Of a stretch of 64,000 nt of DNA, positions 10,241-19,515 are shown one piece after another; position 1 is the stretch's first letter, and each line of letters opens with the position of its first letter. Below the pieces are notes generated by a model. The model did not search any database. It saw only the letters and a program-made list of their open reading frames with translations, and was not told the origin of the DNA. Source of the DNA: Ochotona curzoniae. Taxonomy: Eukaryota > Chordata > Mammalia > Lagomorpha > Ochotonidae. Made by a program: the position numbers and the translations under genes. The stretch spans positions 3,098,001-3,162,000 of the forward strand of contig NW_024466307.1 of assembly GCF_017591425.1 (NCBI RefSeq), read 5' to 3'.

Positions 10241-13200
10241 TCATGTAATTTTCTGTATATGTATATGTGTATATGTTCATATATAGTTATGTTTCCTCAA
10301 CCACATTGCAAAGCATTCTGAGGGTTAGCAAAACTCAACCAAAGCTACTAATCGGCTATAACTAATAATGAAAGTTCAGTGAGGGGGCGAGCCATTAGGG
10401 GAATATAATTGATGAGGTTTGTTATATGCATGAAAGCTTACCCAGTTGCAGGAGCTGGTGAGGAAGTGCCCCTGTGTCAGGTGCTGGAGTGGAAGCTTCA
10501 GAAGGGAAGAGGGGCAGCAAGAACATGGATGAGAACAGGGGCACCTCACCTGCTGGACCTCATGGCTTCTGGCCGTCTCCCACCATGGCAAGCCCTTTGG
10601 GAGAAACAAGTGCCCCTCATCTTGGAGTGAAATACGTAGCCGGCCCAGACGCTGGAGGAGCTGATGGAGGGTCCGAGGAAGGTGGTACCAATGCAGGCCC
10701 AGCTGCTCACTCTGTCCCTGGTGGTAAGTCAGCAAGTAATGACCACGAATTACCACAGCATCAGCCTCTGCTGTTTGACATAAGCAAGAATACAACCACT
10801 GTCTCATTTTTGTGCTCTCCACCTCAGGTAATCATGCCTCACGTGATGTGAAATACACAGGGAGGGCAGTCAGATCGTCTGTGGAGACAGTGAAAAGCAT
10901 CAGCATGGAGCCCTTTGTCCAGGAGGTTTCGTGTCTCTTCCGTGCTCTCTCCCTGCACCTGTCACAATTTACTGCTTTGTAATCCCCTGTGTATAGCGTG
11001 CCTGAGAAGTGAACGCAGACAATCCCAGGCAACCTGGGCACTGTCTCATCACTCACCACTCAGCGAGTGCGTTCCTGTCCCCACCCCTCCTTGCCTCATG
11101 TCCCTGGGTGCAGATGAAGAAATGATTAATAGTTCCTATGAATAGAAGGGGAGGGAATGAGGAAGCACACATCCCAGGGAGGAATGGAGGCAGAAGAGGC
11201 GGGGCCATGCAGGAGTGGAGGCTTTCCATCTCCGGCATATGCTGTGAATTCAAAGATAACCTTCCCTGGAATTGCGATCTGGGCATCATCACATCCAGGC
11301 CCAGGGCTCCATTCTGACACCAGACCTGCTCTGGGTTTGTGTGTAGTTTGCCCTTTGTGCTGGCAGCTGAGACCCCCCATTTTCCCCAGGATTATCTCAT
11401 TTCCAAGATGGAGAAATTGGCTTTGCAAGCAAGAATAAGAGTGATCACTTTGTACCTCAGTCGGTCACTTCTTGGAGAGTTTGTTTTGCTGTTGTGCAGG
11501 ATGGACATAGTTATCTGTGTACCCATGACATTGAAAAGAGTGCACAAGTACAACCAGTGACTGCTCAAGCTATGGTCTGCCATGTGCTTCTGACATGGGC
11601 ATGTCTTGCAGTGATGAAAACAATTGTTGTTAATGCAATTGCTATTCCTAGCACACAGGCTGAGTCTTCCAGACAAGGTCAGTCAGTGACAAGAACTGCT
11701 TGGCCCAGAATATTTACAGATTGCTGCAGAATAGAAGCCTGCCCCTTGGGTTTAAAGATGCTGAGATCAGATTTCTGGGCCACCTTGATACAGTGTAGCA
11801 CAAAAGCAGGCTGACTAATGCTGTGTGGTGTGTCAGTGGTAATGATCAAGAGTGACAGGACAGGGCCAAGGGGCTGGGCTGAGCCTTGGCCTGTGCTCTG
11901 CAACCCCCTCCAGGTAGAAAGTAATTTGCTTCTGGGGGTGATGGAGCCCAGCTGTTTCCTCCCCAAAGTCCCAGAGCAATGTCCCTGAAGTACCTGCAGC
12001 TCCAAGGACAGACATGTGGGGCTGCTGCTGGAAGCACCTGGCTGTGAGAGTGGAAGCCATTGCTGCCCTGCAGAGGAAAAGAAGGAGGGAGAGAAGGCCT
12101 TTGAGTTCCTAACTGGACTCTTATTTCACCTCCTACTGTGGGCTCCATCACAGCCCCTCTGACTTGCTGTGTTCAAGCTGCACAGCCAAGGATAGTAGAT
12201 TGGGGACTGCATTTAGCCATGGGGTCTTAGAGAGAGACAAGACAGCTATGTGGATCCTGGGACATAGTTGCCCTCCGATGCGTTAATGCTTGGTTCTGAG
12301 ACTGCTCAGGATTTCCTGCTGAGTCCTGCTGCAACCACTGGTGGCTTGAGAGGATTCCCGTGGCTCCTGCAGACTTCATTTTCCTTGGTCCGCCTCTTTT
12401 AGAGTCACTGCTTCTCTTATCCCTGTGGGCGTCATCATACTAGAGAAGGTGGAGCAAGTGGAATTTCAGGAGAGCGTTTCGCCTGAAGGCCCAGAGTGGA
12501 GCTGCATGCCACAGGCTTCTTCGTAATCATGAAATTTCCAGTAGAAAGTGGATGTCAAAATTTTCTTTCCCTTGTAGGTAGAAAATTGCCATTCCAAGGT
12601 TACAAACATGTGTCCCTCTTAAAACAGGGATTACTCTTTATAGCTAAAGCTACTTAATGAACCCTTTTATGTAGACAAGTGAAGGCAAGCATACTATACT
12701 CTCTTTATTTGGGGGGGGGGGAAGCTTGAATACAAAAGCAGGTGTCTCCATTGTTCAATGGTTTCTTAAGCAATTGGCAGATGTTTTCTTCTGTAAAGGT
12801 AGCTGTTTTTCCCCCACTACACTGAAAATTAGGTTATACTTGGAATTATCCCTGGTTTTGTGATCAGGCAAGGTGTAGGTCACTGAGGTATGTGCTGCTC
12901 AGTGGCTTGGTTGCAGGAAGTTATACGAGGCAATCTGATGACACAGCAAATGTGATGTGCTGGCTTGATCTGCTCACCTGATTGAGAACTGGACTGAATC
13001 TTTATAAGAGAGGTTAGACTGGGTTGCTAATGCCTCCCTATACATGGTGCCATTTCAGATTGAGTCAGCTACACATTGAGAAATAGTTACTCCAATTATG
13101 CTTTTCCACAGACGCTCTGGAAGAGCCTTTGGGGTCAGGTGCAATGCAGCTCCAAGGAGCTGCTGACTGCCAGTGCCAAGCATCCTCGGGAGGATGGACC

Positions 13201-13678
13201 TTTGGAAGGGGACTGGGACTGACTTGGAGGAAATGCCGAGGCGAACGGACAAGTGTACTTGCAGTGTTTTCTTCTCCTTCCAGTTCTCCCTGGCTGTGGT
13301 GTATTACTGACCCTTCTGCCCACTTCACAGCTCTTTCTCTGTAGACGACATCAGCTGGCTAAAGTGAGACTTCATGGGCATTCCTGCCCAGCTGTTCCCA
13401 CTTTCTGTTTCTCTGGCCCTTCCACTGCTTTGTCTGCGTAGCCCAGCTTACACTTAGCAGGGGCTGTGCATCCTTCAGGCATCACAGACGATGTGTTGAA
13501 GGCCTAGGGGTCATCCGAGGCATGCAGTGAAGATCAAGTCATGAAAAAGAAATGTTGCTGCTTCCAAATTACAGCATGCCAAGAGGCAATCAAATTAGAA
13601 ACCTTCAAAATGAAAATGAAGCCAACTGCAGTTGAAAATCCTTACGTCTGACCCCCCTCTTTTCTTTTTTTTATCAAG
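10241..13678. other. Unique sequence with overlapping open frames, no gene recognised
   Basis: Two open frames overlap on opposite strands (10376-10822 minus, 148 codons; 10474-10851 plus, 125 codons). Neither contains a recognisable domain, and the plus frame is rich in Gly, Ser and Ala. Frames this long occur by chance elsewhere in the window. Other notable content is an 11-base G-run at 12711-12721. I see no RNA gene or named repeat here. Confidence 0.5.
12711..12721. repeat. Poly-G run
   Basis: Eleven consecutive G residues after 'ctctttattt'. Homopolymers of this length are prone to length polymorphism and sequencing error. Confidence 0.9.
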
Positions 13679-14001
13679 ATGGCACTGGAGATGAAGAGGG
13701 CAGCCCTTGCCCCTCTCAAAGCCAAGGCCGAAGCTAAGGCCCTGAAGGCTAAGTAGGCCGTGCCAACAGGTGTCCATGGCCACAGAAGATCCTCACATCA
13801 CCCACCTTCCTGCGGCCCAAAACGCTCCTGCTGCAGTCGCAGCCCAGATGCCCTCGGAAGAGCACATCCCGGAGAAACAAGCTTGACCATTGTGCCATCT
13901 TTAACTTCCCCTGACCACAGAGTCTGCTAAAGAAGATAGAAGACAGCAAAACACCAGAATTCATTGTGGATGTCAAGGCCAACCAGCACCAGATCAAACA
14001 A
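13679..14001 (+). pseudogene. RPL23A: Processed pseudogene of ribosomal protein L23a, 3'-truncated
   Basis: Without introns, the sequence follows the coding region of the 60S ribosomal protein uL23 (RPL23A) from its ATG at 13679. Recognisable pieces in order are the Lys/Ala/Pro-rich N-terminal tail (gccaaggccgaagctaaggc), 'ggtgtccatggccacagaag', 'atcacccaccttcctgcggcc', 'cggagaaacaagcttgacca', 'gaagatagaagacagc' and 'ttcattgtggatgtcaaggc', ending at about 'caccagatcaaacaa'. An in-frame TAG stands in place of a Lys codon near 13754, and a deletion of part of the Lys-rich block near 13785 shifts the frame. Similarity stops about three quarters of the way through the coding region, with no 3' UTR or poly-A tail. 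The functional protein, of about 156 residues, binds 23S/28S rRNA near the peptide exit tunnel. This copy cannot encode it. Identity is confident from the conserved block order. Confidence 0.9.
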
Positions 14002-16049
14002 ACATATAGCTGCCTAATTCAAAATATATGTTTTTCACCATAAAAACAAGAAAATCTGTAGGTCCTCCTTCTCAGTGATGTATCAGTTCATTTTCATGGG
14101 GGAACAGAGCTGCATGATAAGTTTGTGGTGAGGTGAAGTTGGTGCTCCTTCCAAAGGTGAGAGTTTCTGTCATCCAGGAGGGTTCTCAATAGGGTTTCCT
14201 TGTCTACTCTAAACTCTCCCCTCCTCCAATGTTTTTTGGGTCACCCTCTGTTGTCCAACAGTTTTCTTTGGTTGGAATTCACAGCTGGGATTATCATCCA
14301 ACAGGAAAAAAATAATAGAAAGTTCAGTGAAGACAGACCTGAATTTCTTCCCAAGGACCAAATCCCTGGTGCTTCAACTACTTGTACTCCAGCGCATCAG
14401 CTGGGACTGAAGCAGGTGTCTGTTGAAAGGGAAGTTACTCAGGCTGGAGAGAATGTGAGCTGCTCCGTGCCTGACTTCTTCCCAGTCAGTCCCTGGTGAG
14501 CAGGCTCTTTTCCCAACCTGCACCTGCACCATCCATCCATCCAAAGATGGGCTCACCTGAGATTTGGAGCAACTGGTTACAGTGTTTCTTGGCCCTAAAA
14601 AGTTGGATCTTGCCCAAAGCCAGGAAAGGACTTTACTTTTGTTGATCATAGAGGGGCTGACTCTACATGCTGTTCATTAATTTAAAATTTTGACTATCAT
14701 TTTAGTGAATGGCAGGTTTATTGGCCATTGGATTTGAAGTCTTCCCAACAGCATTTTCCCATCCACATTGGACAGAAATCTTGCTCATGGAATCCCTTCT
14801 TTGCTGGGATACTGCAGTGAGTTCTAGCACTACTTCTTTAAACTGTGTGCACAGCTGGGTTCCAAGAGAACAGCCTTGGTGACACCAGCTGGGGTGCCTG
14901 GTTTGGCTTCAACTGCTGCAACTGAGTGGTTTCTGCTGGAGCAGTTGGTCATAGCCTCCTGGAAGCTGTCTGCTGTGAGTCCAGACAAAATGCAGGGAAC
15001 CAGGTGTAAAATGTTGGACAGACTTCACGAGTTAGAGTGACTGAAAAGAGCCTTGCCTTTCAGTCCACTTCACAGGACACTTGCCCGTGGCTCTGAGGAT
15101 GGTGCTCTGACAGGCATTGCTGGGTGGGGGTGGGGCCTCTGCAGGAGGTTCTTTGTTCTATACCCTTTCTCAGGATCACTCTTTGAACTGCTTTGCTACT
15201 TCAGGGGTTGAACTACACTGGAGTTCAGTTCTAGAGTTAGAGCTGCAATTGGGTAATCGTGCTCTCTGCTCTGCAAGGCAGAACGCCACGGGACGAGTGC
15301 TTGTCTTCCCATCTGTTCCACACTGCAGGAGGAGACTGCAGCCCGTCACGCAAAAAGCCAAGCCATGATTGATCTGCAGGTGAAAATCTCAGACCCCAGG
15401 TGCTTCAGGAAGTATTTTCTCCATTTTGTGGCTTCAGAATTCCTGTTCACAAGCCAGTGTTCATGTTGATAGATTCATGAGCCATGTGCAGGAGACACTC
15501 CTCAAAGATAGATGGATATTTAATGTATCTACATGACTCCAAGCAGGAGAGAAATTGGAAGGAAGCTGGTCCTCTTGTCATTGATCACTCAAGACTGGAA
15601 TAAAATTATCAGCATGGCTGAGCCTACATCTACTTGAGTGCTTTAGCCTGTGCTATAAATGGAGCAGGCAGAAAGAACAGGAGGTTGATCAGTTGCCTGG
15701 GTCGATTTTGTTTGTGGTATGATTGGCTTGCCAGTCAGCTGTGACTGTATCTTGCCTAAGAAATGTTGAAAACAGATGAGCAGGCAGAATGGCAGGCATC
15801 AGTGCAGATTCCAGTTTCCTTGCAAGTCTGCAAAGGATGCTTATGTGTTGGGACAGCTTTCTCTTCCTCCTGATTCGCACAAATGCTGCTTCTCGTCAGT
15901 TCAATGTGGTTCTCAGAGTTCTGCCCGCATTCTGCTTTGTGGGAGTTTCCCGTTGTCTCCTCAGCAGGTTCAGTGTGAAGCTTTGCAGGCATGTGCCAGG
16001 GGGAGTGGGAATCAGAGACCAAGTGTATGGGAAACAGGATTAGGATTGA
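14002..16049. other. Unique non-coding sequence downstream of the RPL23A copy
   Basis: The missing 3' part of the ribosomal gene is not found here, nor a poly-A tract that would mark its retroposition end. The frame 14200-14499 (+) has no recognisable domain. No named repeat is seen. Confidence 0.5.
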
Positions 16050-16185
16050 AGTTCATTTTTGGTGTGAAGTTTTTGAAATCCATGCATATGAAGGGGCTTC
16101 ATAAGAGTGCAGAAAATGCATTTTAAGAGAAAACTGTGTATGGAGCTCAATCTTTTTTTGTACTCCAATACCCTTATCTTATAAT
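16050..16185. repeat. Palindromic interspersed element, copy A
   Basis: The left arm (about 16058-16088, 'ttttggtgtgaagtttttga' then 'aatccatgcatatg') is an imperfect inverted match to the right arm (about 16136-16172, 'tgtatggagctcaat' then 'ctttttttgtactccaa'). The centre contains 'aaaatgcattttaagagaaa'. The same sequence words recur at 46509-46550 with 46851-46895, and at 56527-56648. An inverted-repeat architecture suggests a non-autonomous DNA transposon, but I do not assert a family name. Confidence 0.6.
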
Positions 16186-16884
16186 TACTTTTTTTCCCTG
16201 CCATTGTTGGGAAATCTGTTTCCTGAATGTCTCTTGGAAGGCTTTGCTCAGGGTGCTGGGAAGCCTGGTGCCTGTCCCCATGGTTTCCTGTGCTTTCCTG
16301 GTGGCAAGCTGGGAGTCCCTGGGGGTTCTCGTGCCCAGTGCAGCTGTGAGTCAGAGAGCCTCTGGTCTGCTGACAGGAGCTGGGGTGTGGAGTACGCTCA
16401 CCTGGGCCAGGCTTGTGTCCCAAGAACACCTTTGTCCTGCGTGAGAGAGGAAAGTGGAAGCGTGTCTTCTCCGTGGATGGTTTAATTGGGTGAGAAAGTC
16501 AGGGCAGCCTGGGTCCCGGGCTCCCTTGGTTTTTGTGGGACAAGGCTGTTGTCCAGCAGTGGGATGCAGAGGTGGCTGTCACTGGTAGCAGTATACCCTT
16601 CCAGTGTTCTGTCAGTGGTACCCCATGTGGACCAGAGAGAACAGGAGAGGAGGAAGAAGAGGAACTGGCTTGATATTAGCCCTTACACCAGTTGGGTATG
16701 GCCGATAGAAGCCTCATATTCCAGCCTGCACAGAGTGCATGAATTCCATTTGGATGCAGTGTTGGAAAAGGACCACTTAGTGGAGTTGTGACTTCTTCAG
16801 CTGTCATTGTTGTCACCACAGTCATTACCATGATAATTGCTTAAGCAGTTCTCTCTGATGGTTCTTTGCCAAATAGTTCCCTCA

Positions 16885-16990
16885 GCGTTTATTATTTCCA
16901 TATGACAAAAGTAGAAACTGAGGCAGATGAACTTGACGTTCAAGTTTCACACAGCTTTTGGTGCATGACTCCTTTGGTAGCCAGGCCAGG
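16885..16990 (-). mobile_element. MIR SINE, antisense fragment
   Basis: On the plus strand it shows the reversed MIR order 'tgacaaaagtagaaactgaggcagatga', then 'acttgacgttcaagtttcacacagctt'. That is the antisense of the MIR core ending in the 'gtcacacagct' motif. Diverged; boundaries approximate. Confidence 0.65.
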
Positions 16991-17032
16991 TTTGGGCCTT
17001 CAGCGGCAGGCTAGGCTGGTGCCTGTATCCGC

Positions 17033-17212
17033 CAAAGTTGAGCTGATTTGAAGTTGGGAACCAGGCTTCATCCAGGCCTCCCACGCAGGTGCAGGGTCCC
17101 AAGGCTTTGGGTCATCGTCTGCTGCTTTCCCAGGCCACAAGCACAGAGCTGGATGGGAAGCAGAGGAGCCATGACATGAACTGGAATTCATATGGGATCA
17201 TGATGCTTGAAG
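17033..17212 (-). mobile_element. Lagomorph C-SINE, partial (tail and GA block missing)
   Basis: The plus strand begins in the middle of the element ('agctgatttgaagttggga') and continues through 'catccaggcctcccacgcagg', 'gggtcccaaggctttgggtc', 'tgctttcccaggccacaagc' and the reversed B-box region ('catgaactggaattcatatggg'). The 3' half and tail are absent, so this copy lost its 3' part by deletion or recombination. It lies next to a MIR fragment. Confidence 0.8.
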
Positions 17213-18049
17213 GGGAAGGTTAGCCGATGGAGCCATTGCCTCGGGCTGAAGATTACACTCTTGGGCTTTGAGCCCATTGGGGTCCTGCTACGTTTTGTTT
17301 CTCCAATATTCCCACAGTTGGCTCTCTGCCTGCCTGCCTGCCTGTTTCTCTTTCCCTGTGCCTCTGCCTTTTTTTCATGTTCTCTTCAATAATTCATTAT
17401 TTTTACTGGTTGGTCTTTCTCTTCTTGTCAAGGCCATTTATTTTATTTCCCCCCCCCCCCCATCCAGGAAGCTTACCAAAGCTCCCAACCAGGAGATAAG
17501 ACTCTCCTCTTAGGTCTTTGAGTTGATTTCTGCCTCAGTAGCCTCTTATCCAGTTGCTGTCCTGTGATTTCTGCAGGCAGGTTGAGCCTAGTCCCGTGGT
17601 GACCTGCCCAGCATCCCGTAGGAAGGAGCTGTGGTGACGTCCACAAGCAGCTCACAGCGTATACAGCCTCCTGCTTTTCTGACATGGATAGCAAGAAAAA
17701 CAATCAAATGTCCAAGTGGTGTAGAAATTGAAGTTTAAGTCAGTTGCTGCAAAAACACACTTCATTGTGGTCCTGATGGGTTATTTTAAGGTCATAAGTT
17801 GCTTCTTTTAAGGTTGTGCTATTCAGACACTCAAGTATAGGAGCCACTGGGGAAATTAGTGAATCCGCCACGTTTTGGCAAAGTGCACAGCTCTGCTGCG
17901 TCTTGACTGTTTCTGCACTAAGGTCTCAGGAAACGACTTTGCATACTCTGATGTCTCTTGCCTGCTGCCAGGGGAGGCCTTCAAGCCAAGCAGATGCATA
18001 TCTACTAATTTATAACCCAGTGGTTACAAAGCCCAGGGCCCGTTTCGTC
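17213..18049. other. Unique sequence with a poly-C run
   Basis: Contains a (CTGC)n-like stretch at about 17326-17344 and a 13-base C-run at 17449-17461. No gene or named repeat seen. Confidence 0.5.
17449..17461. repeat. Poly-C run
   Basis: Thirteen consecutive C residues following a T-rich stretch; likely length-variable. Confidence 0.9.
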
Positions 18050-18067
18050 TAAAACTCGTGTTTTAAA
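18050..18067. repeat. Target-site duplication, left copy
   Basis: Reads taaaactcgtgttttaaa and is repeated exactly at 18391-18408 on the other side of the young C-SINE. An 18-base perfect duplication is typical of L1-driven retroposition. The TTTTAAA end fits the L1 endonuclease preference for a TT|AAAA target read on the opposite strand. Confidence 0.95.
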
Positions 18068-18390
18068 GATTTATTTTTTATTATTTTTTTCATTGGAAAG
18101 GTGGATATACAGAGAGGAGAGACAGAGAGGAAGATCTTCCGTCCGATGATTCACTCCCCAAGTGAGCGCAACGGGCCGATACTATGCCGATCCGAAGCCA
18201 GGAGCCTCTTCCGGGTCTCCCACGCAGGTGCAGGTTCCCAAAGCTTTGGGCCGTCCTTGACTGCTTTCCCAGGCCACAGGCAGGGAGCTGGAAGGGAAGC
18301 GGGGCTGCCGGGATTAGAACCGGCGCCCATATGGGATCCCGGGCGTGCAAGGCGAGGACCTTTAACCACTTGCGCCACCGCGCCGGGCCC
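18068..18390 (-). mobile_element. Young full-length C-SINE (pika-type)
   Basis: A complete, barely diverged C-SINE on the minus strand. On the plus strand it runs as reversed tail (gatttattttttattattt), then 'gatatacagagaggagagacagagaggaag', 'atcttccgtccgatgattcactccccaagtg', 'gatactatgccgatccgaagcc', 'cttccgggtctcccacgcagg', 'gaaccggcgcccatatggga', and the reversed tRNA-like head ending in 'caccgcgccgggccc'. It retains CpGs that are lost in the other copies. The exact 18-base flanking duplications (18050-18067 and 18391-18408) and intact promoter boxes show a recent insertion. C-SINEs are transcribed by RNA polymerase III and mobilised by L1 proteins. Subfamily and species assignment are from memory. 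Confidence 0.95.
18311..18377 (-). promoter_or_regulatory. Internal RNA polymerase III promoter (A and B boxes) of the young C-SINE
   Basis: Read on the minus strand, the A box is TGGCGCAAGTGG (18377-18366) and the B box is GGTTCTAATCC (18321-18311), close to the tRNA consensus GGTTCGANTCC. The spacing between them is normal for tRNA-derived SINEs. Activity is not shown by the sequence. Confidence 0.8.
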
Positions 18391-18408
18391 TAAAACTCGT
18401 GTTTTAAA
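18391..18408. repeat. Target-site duplication, right copy
   Basis: Exact repeat of 18050-18067, immediately adjoining the GGGCCC head of the SINE. It fixes the insertion boundaries to the base. Confidence 0.95.
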
Positions 18409-19329
18409 CTTAAGAGATAGGTTACCAGTTCCTATAACACAGTTCTGCTTCCGTCCCCTCCCTCTGCATTCTCTAGGTGCTTCTTCCAACATTAGGTGAT
18501 TAGAACTTTCATTTGGAATACTTTTTGAACTCTGTAAATCTCTTTGTTCTCTGCATCCAGTATTTAAGTTACTTAGTGTTCTGTAGTATCTGTTCTCCCC
18601 TCATCCTTTTAGCATGAGAATCCATGAATTTAGCTTGGCAGGTGGCCACGTAGCCAAAGGGAACATCCCCTCCCTCTTTTGCACCTGAGTGAGGTTAATG
18701 GGATATGAACAGAGTTGATGCAAGCATTTCCAGGCTTGTGATTTTAGAGGAGTCATAGAGATGGGGGAAGGTTCATGGCACACGTGTGTGTAAGGGTATT
18801 ACAGAGTCTTGTTACAAATTTATATATTCCTACGTACTTTTATATCATGTTTCCTCTTAACTCTATAGCAAGGAAATTACATATAATTTCATTTTTCAAT
18901 TACAGGATGGTGCAATGAAGTCTGTAATACAAGTATGAGACAATATTGCCGGAGCAGAGAGAAGGGAGGGAGTGGGTAAGGCATAGTTTGGGGGGCAGTT
19001 CGGGGGAGATTCTGGAGGTGGCATAGTTGAGGATTCAGGGTAGAAAAACCTCGTGGAGCAAATGCGCCCCTGCATGGAGGGATGAGTGCGCCAGGGAGAA
19101 GGGGTGGCACAGGAGGCTAGGGCAGCCCTGGGGAGCCTAGGGAATTCTGGGAGCTGCGGATGACTCGCTATGGTGGAGATGATGGTTGTAAGCTGGGGGA
19201 GGGAGGCTTGCTTGCCCTGCTCTATGCGACGTGTGGGAAGCTGCCATGACTGTAAGCAAGGAAGCAGGGCTGCCTTTTCGAAGGACAACTCTGGCAGTCT
19301 TGTGGAGATTGCCTTGGAGGCACGCAGAG
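18409..19329. other. Unique non-coding sequence
   Basis: No named repeat or gene. From about 18950 to 19330 the plus strand is purine-rich (G-rich), giving long Pro/Ser-rich open frames on the minus strand (for example 18896-19288) that look compositional rather than coding. This stretch may be the decayed continuation of the element suspected at 19330-19515. Confidence 0.45.
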
Positions 19330-19515
19330 ACTAGAAGAAGACTTGGGAGCATTTTGTTCTGAAGCATGTTTAAGGGCCAAGTTGTAGGACACCTTCATGG
19401 AAGCAAGGGCTTGGTCAGCTGAGGCAGGGGTGTGGCAGTCTAAAAATCTTGCCCTAGACTTGCACCAGCTGAGTTTCTTTCTTCTGCTTAACCAGAGTCT
19501 ACAACTTTGTTTCAC
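19330..19515 (-). mobile_element. Possible hAT-type transposase remnant
   Basis: The minus-strand frame reading down from 19515 contains a peptide (residues about 36-54, with ALASMKVSYNLALKHASEQ) resembling the helix after the BED finger in hAT/Charlie-like transposases and their domesticated relatives, where a 'Lys-Val-x-Tyr-x-x-Ala' type segment is followed by Ala/Lys-rich residues. No catalytic residues or BED finger are visible, and the frame breaks soon after. This is a by-eye similarity only. Chance or an unrelated sequence is a real alternative. Confidence 0.3.

Noticed and set aside
10376..10851. Overlapping open frames on both strands as a possible exon
   Set aside because: Lengths are within the range of chance frames in this window, no domain is recognised, and a GGTAAGT-like site near 10723 alone is not enough.
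14002..14080. Continuation of RPL23A after position 14001
   Set aside because: The sequence after 14001 is AT-rich and does not follow the C-terminal part of the ribosomal protein coding region.
18896..19288. Minus-strand frames with a Pro-Pro-Pro-Ala-Tyr peptide as a retroviral gag remnant
   Set aside because: A single proline-rich peptide in purine/pyrimidine-biased sequence is not evidence of gag; no other viral block or LTR was found.
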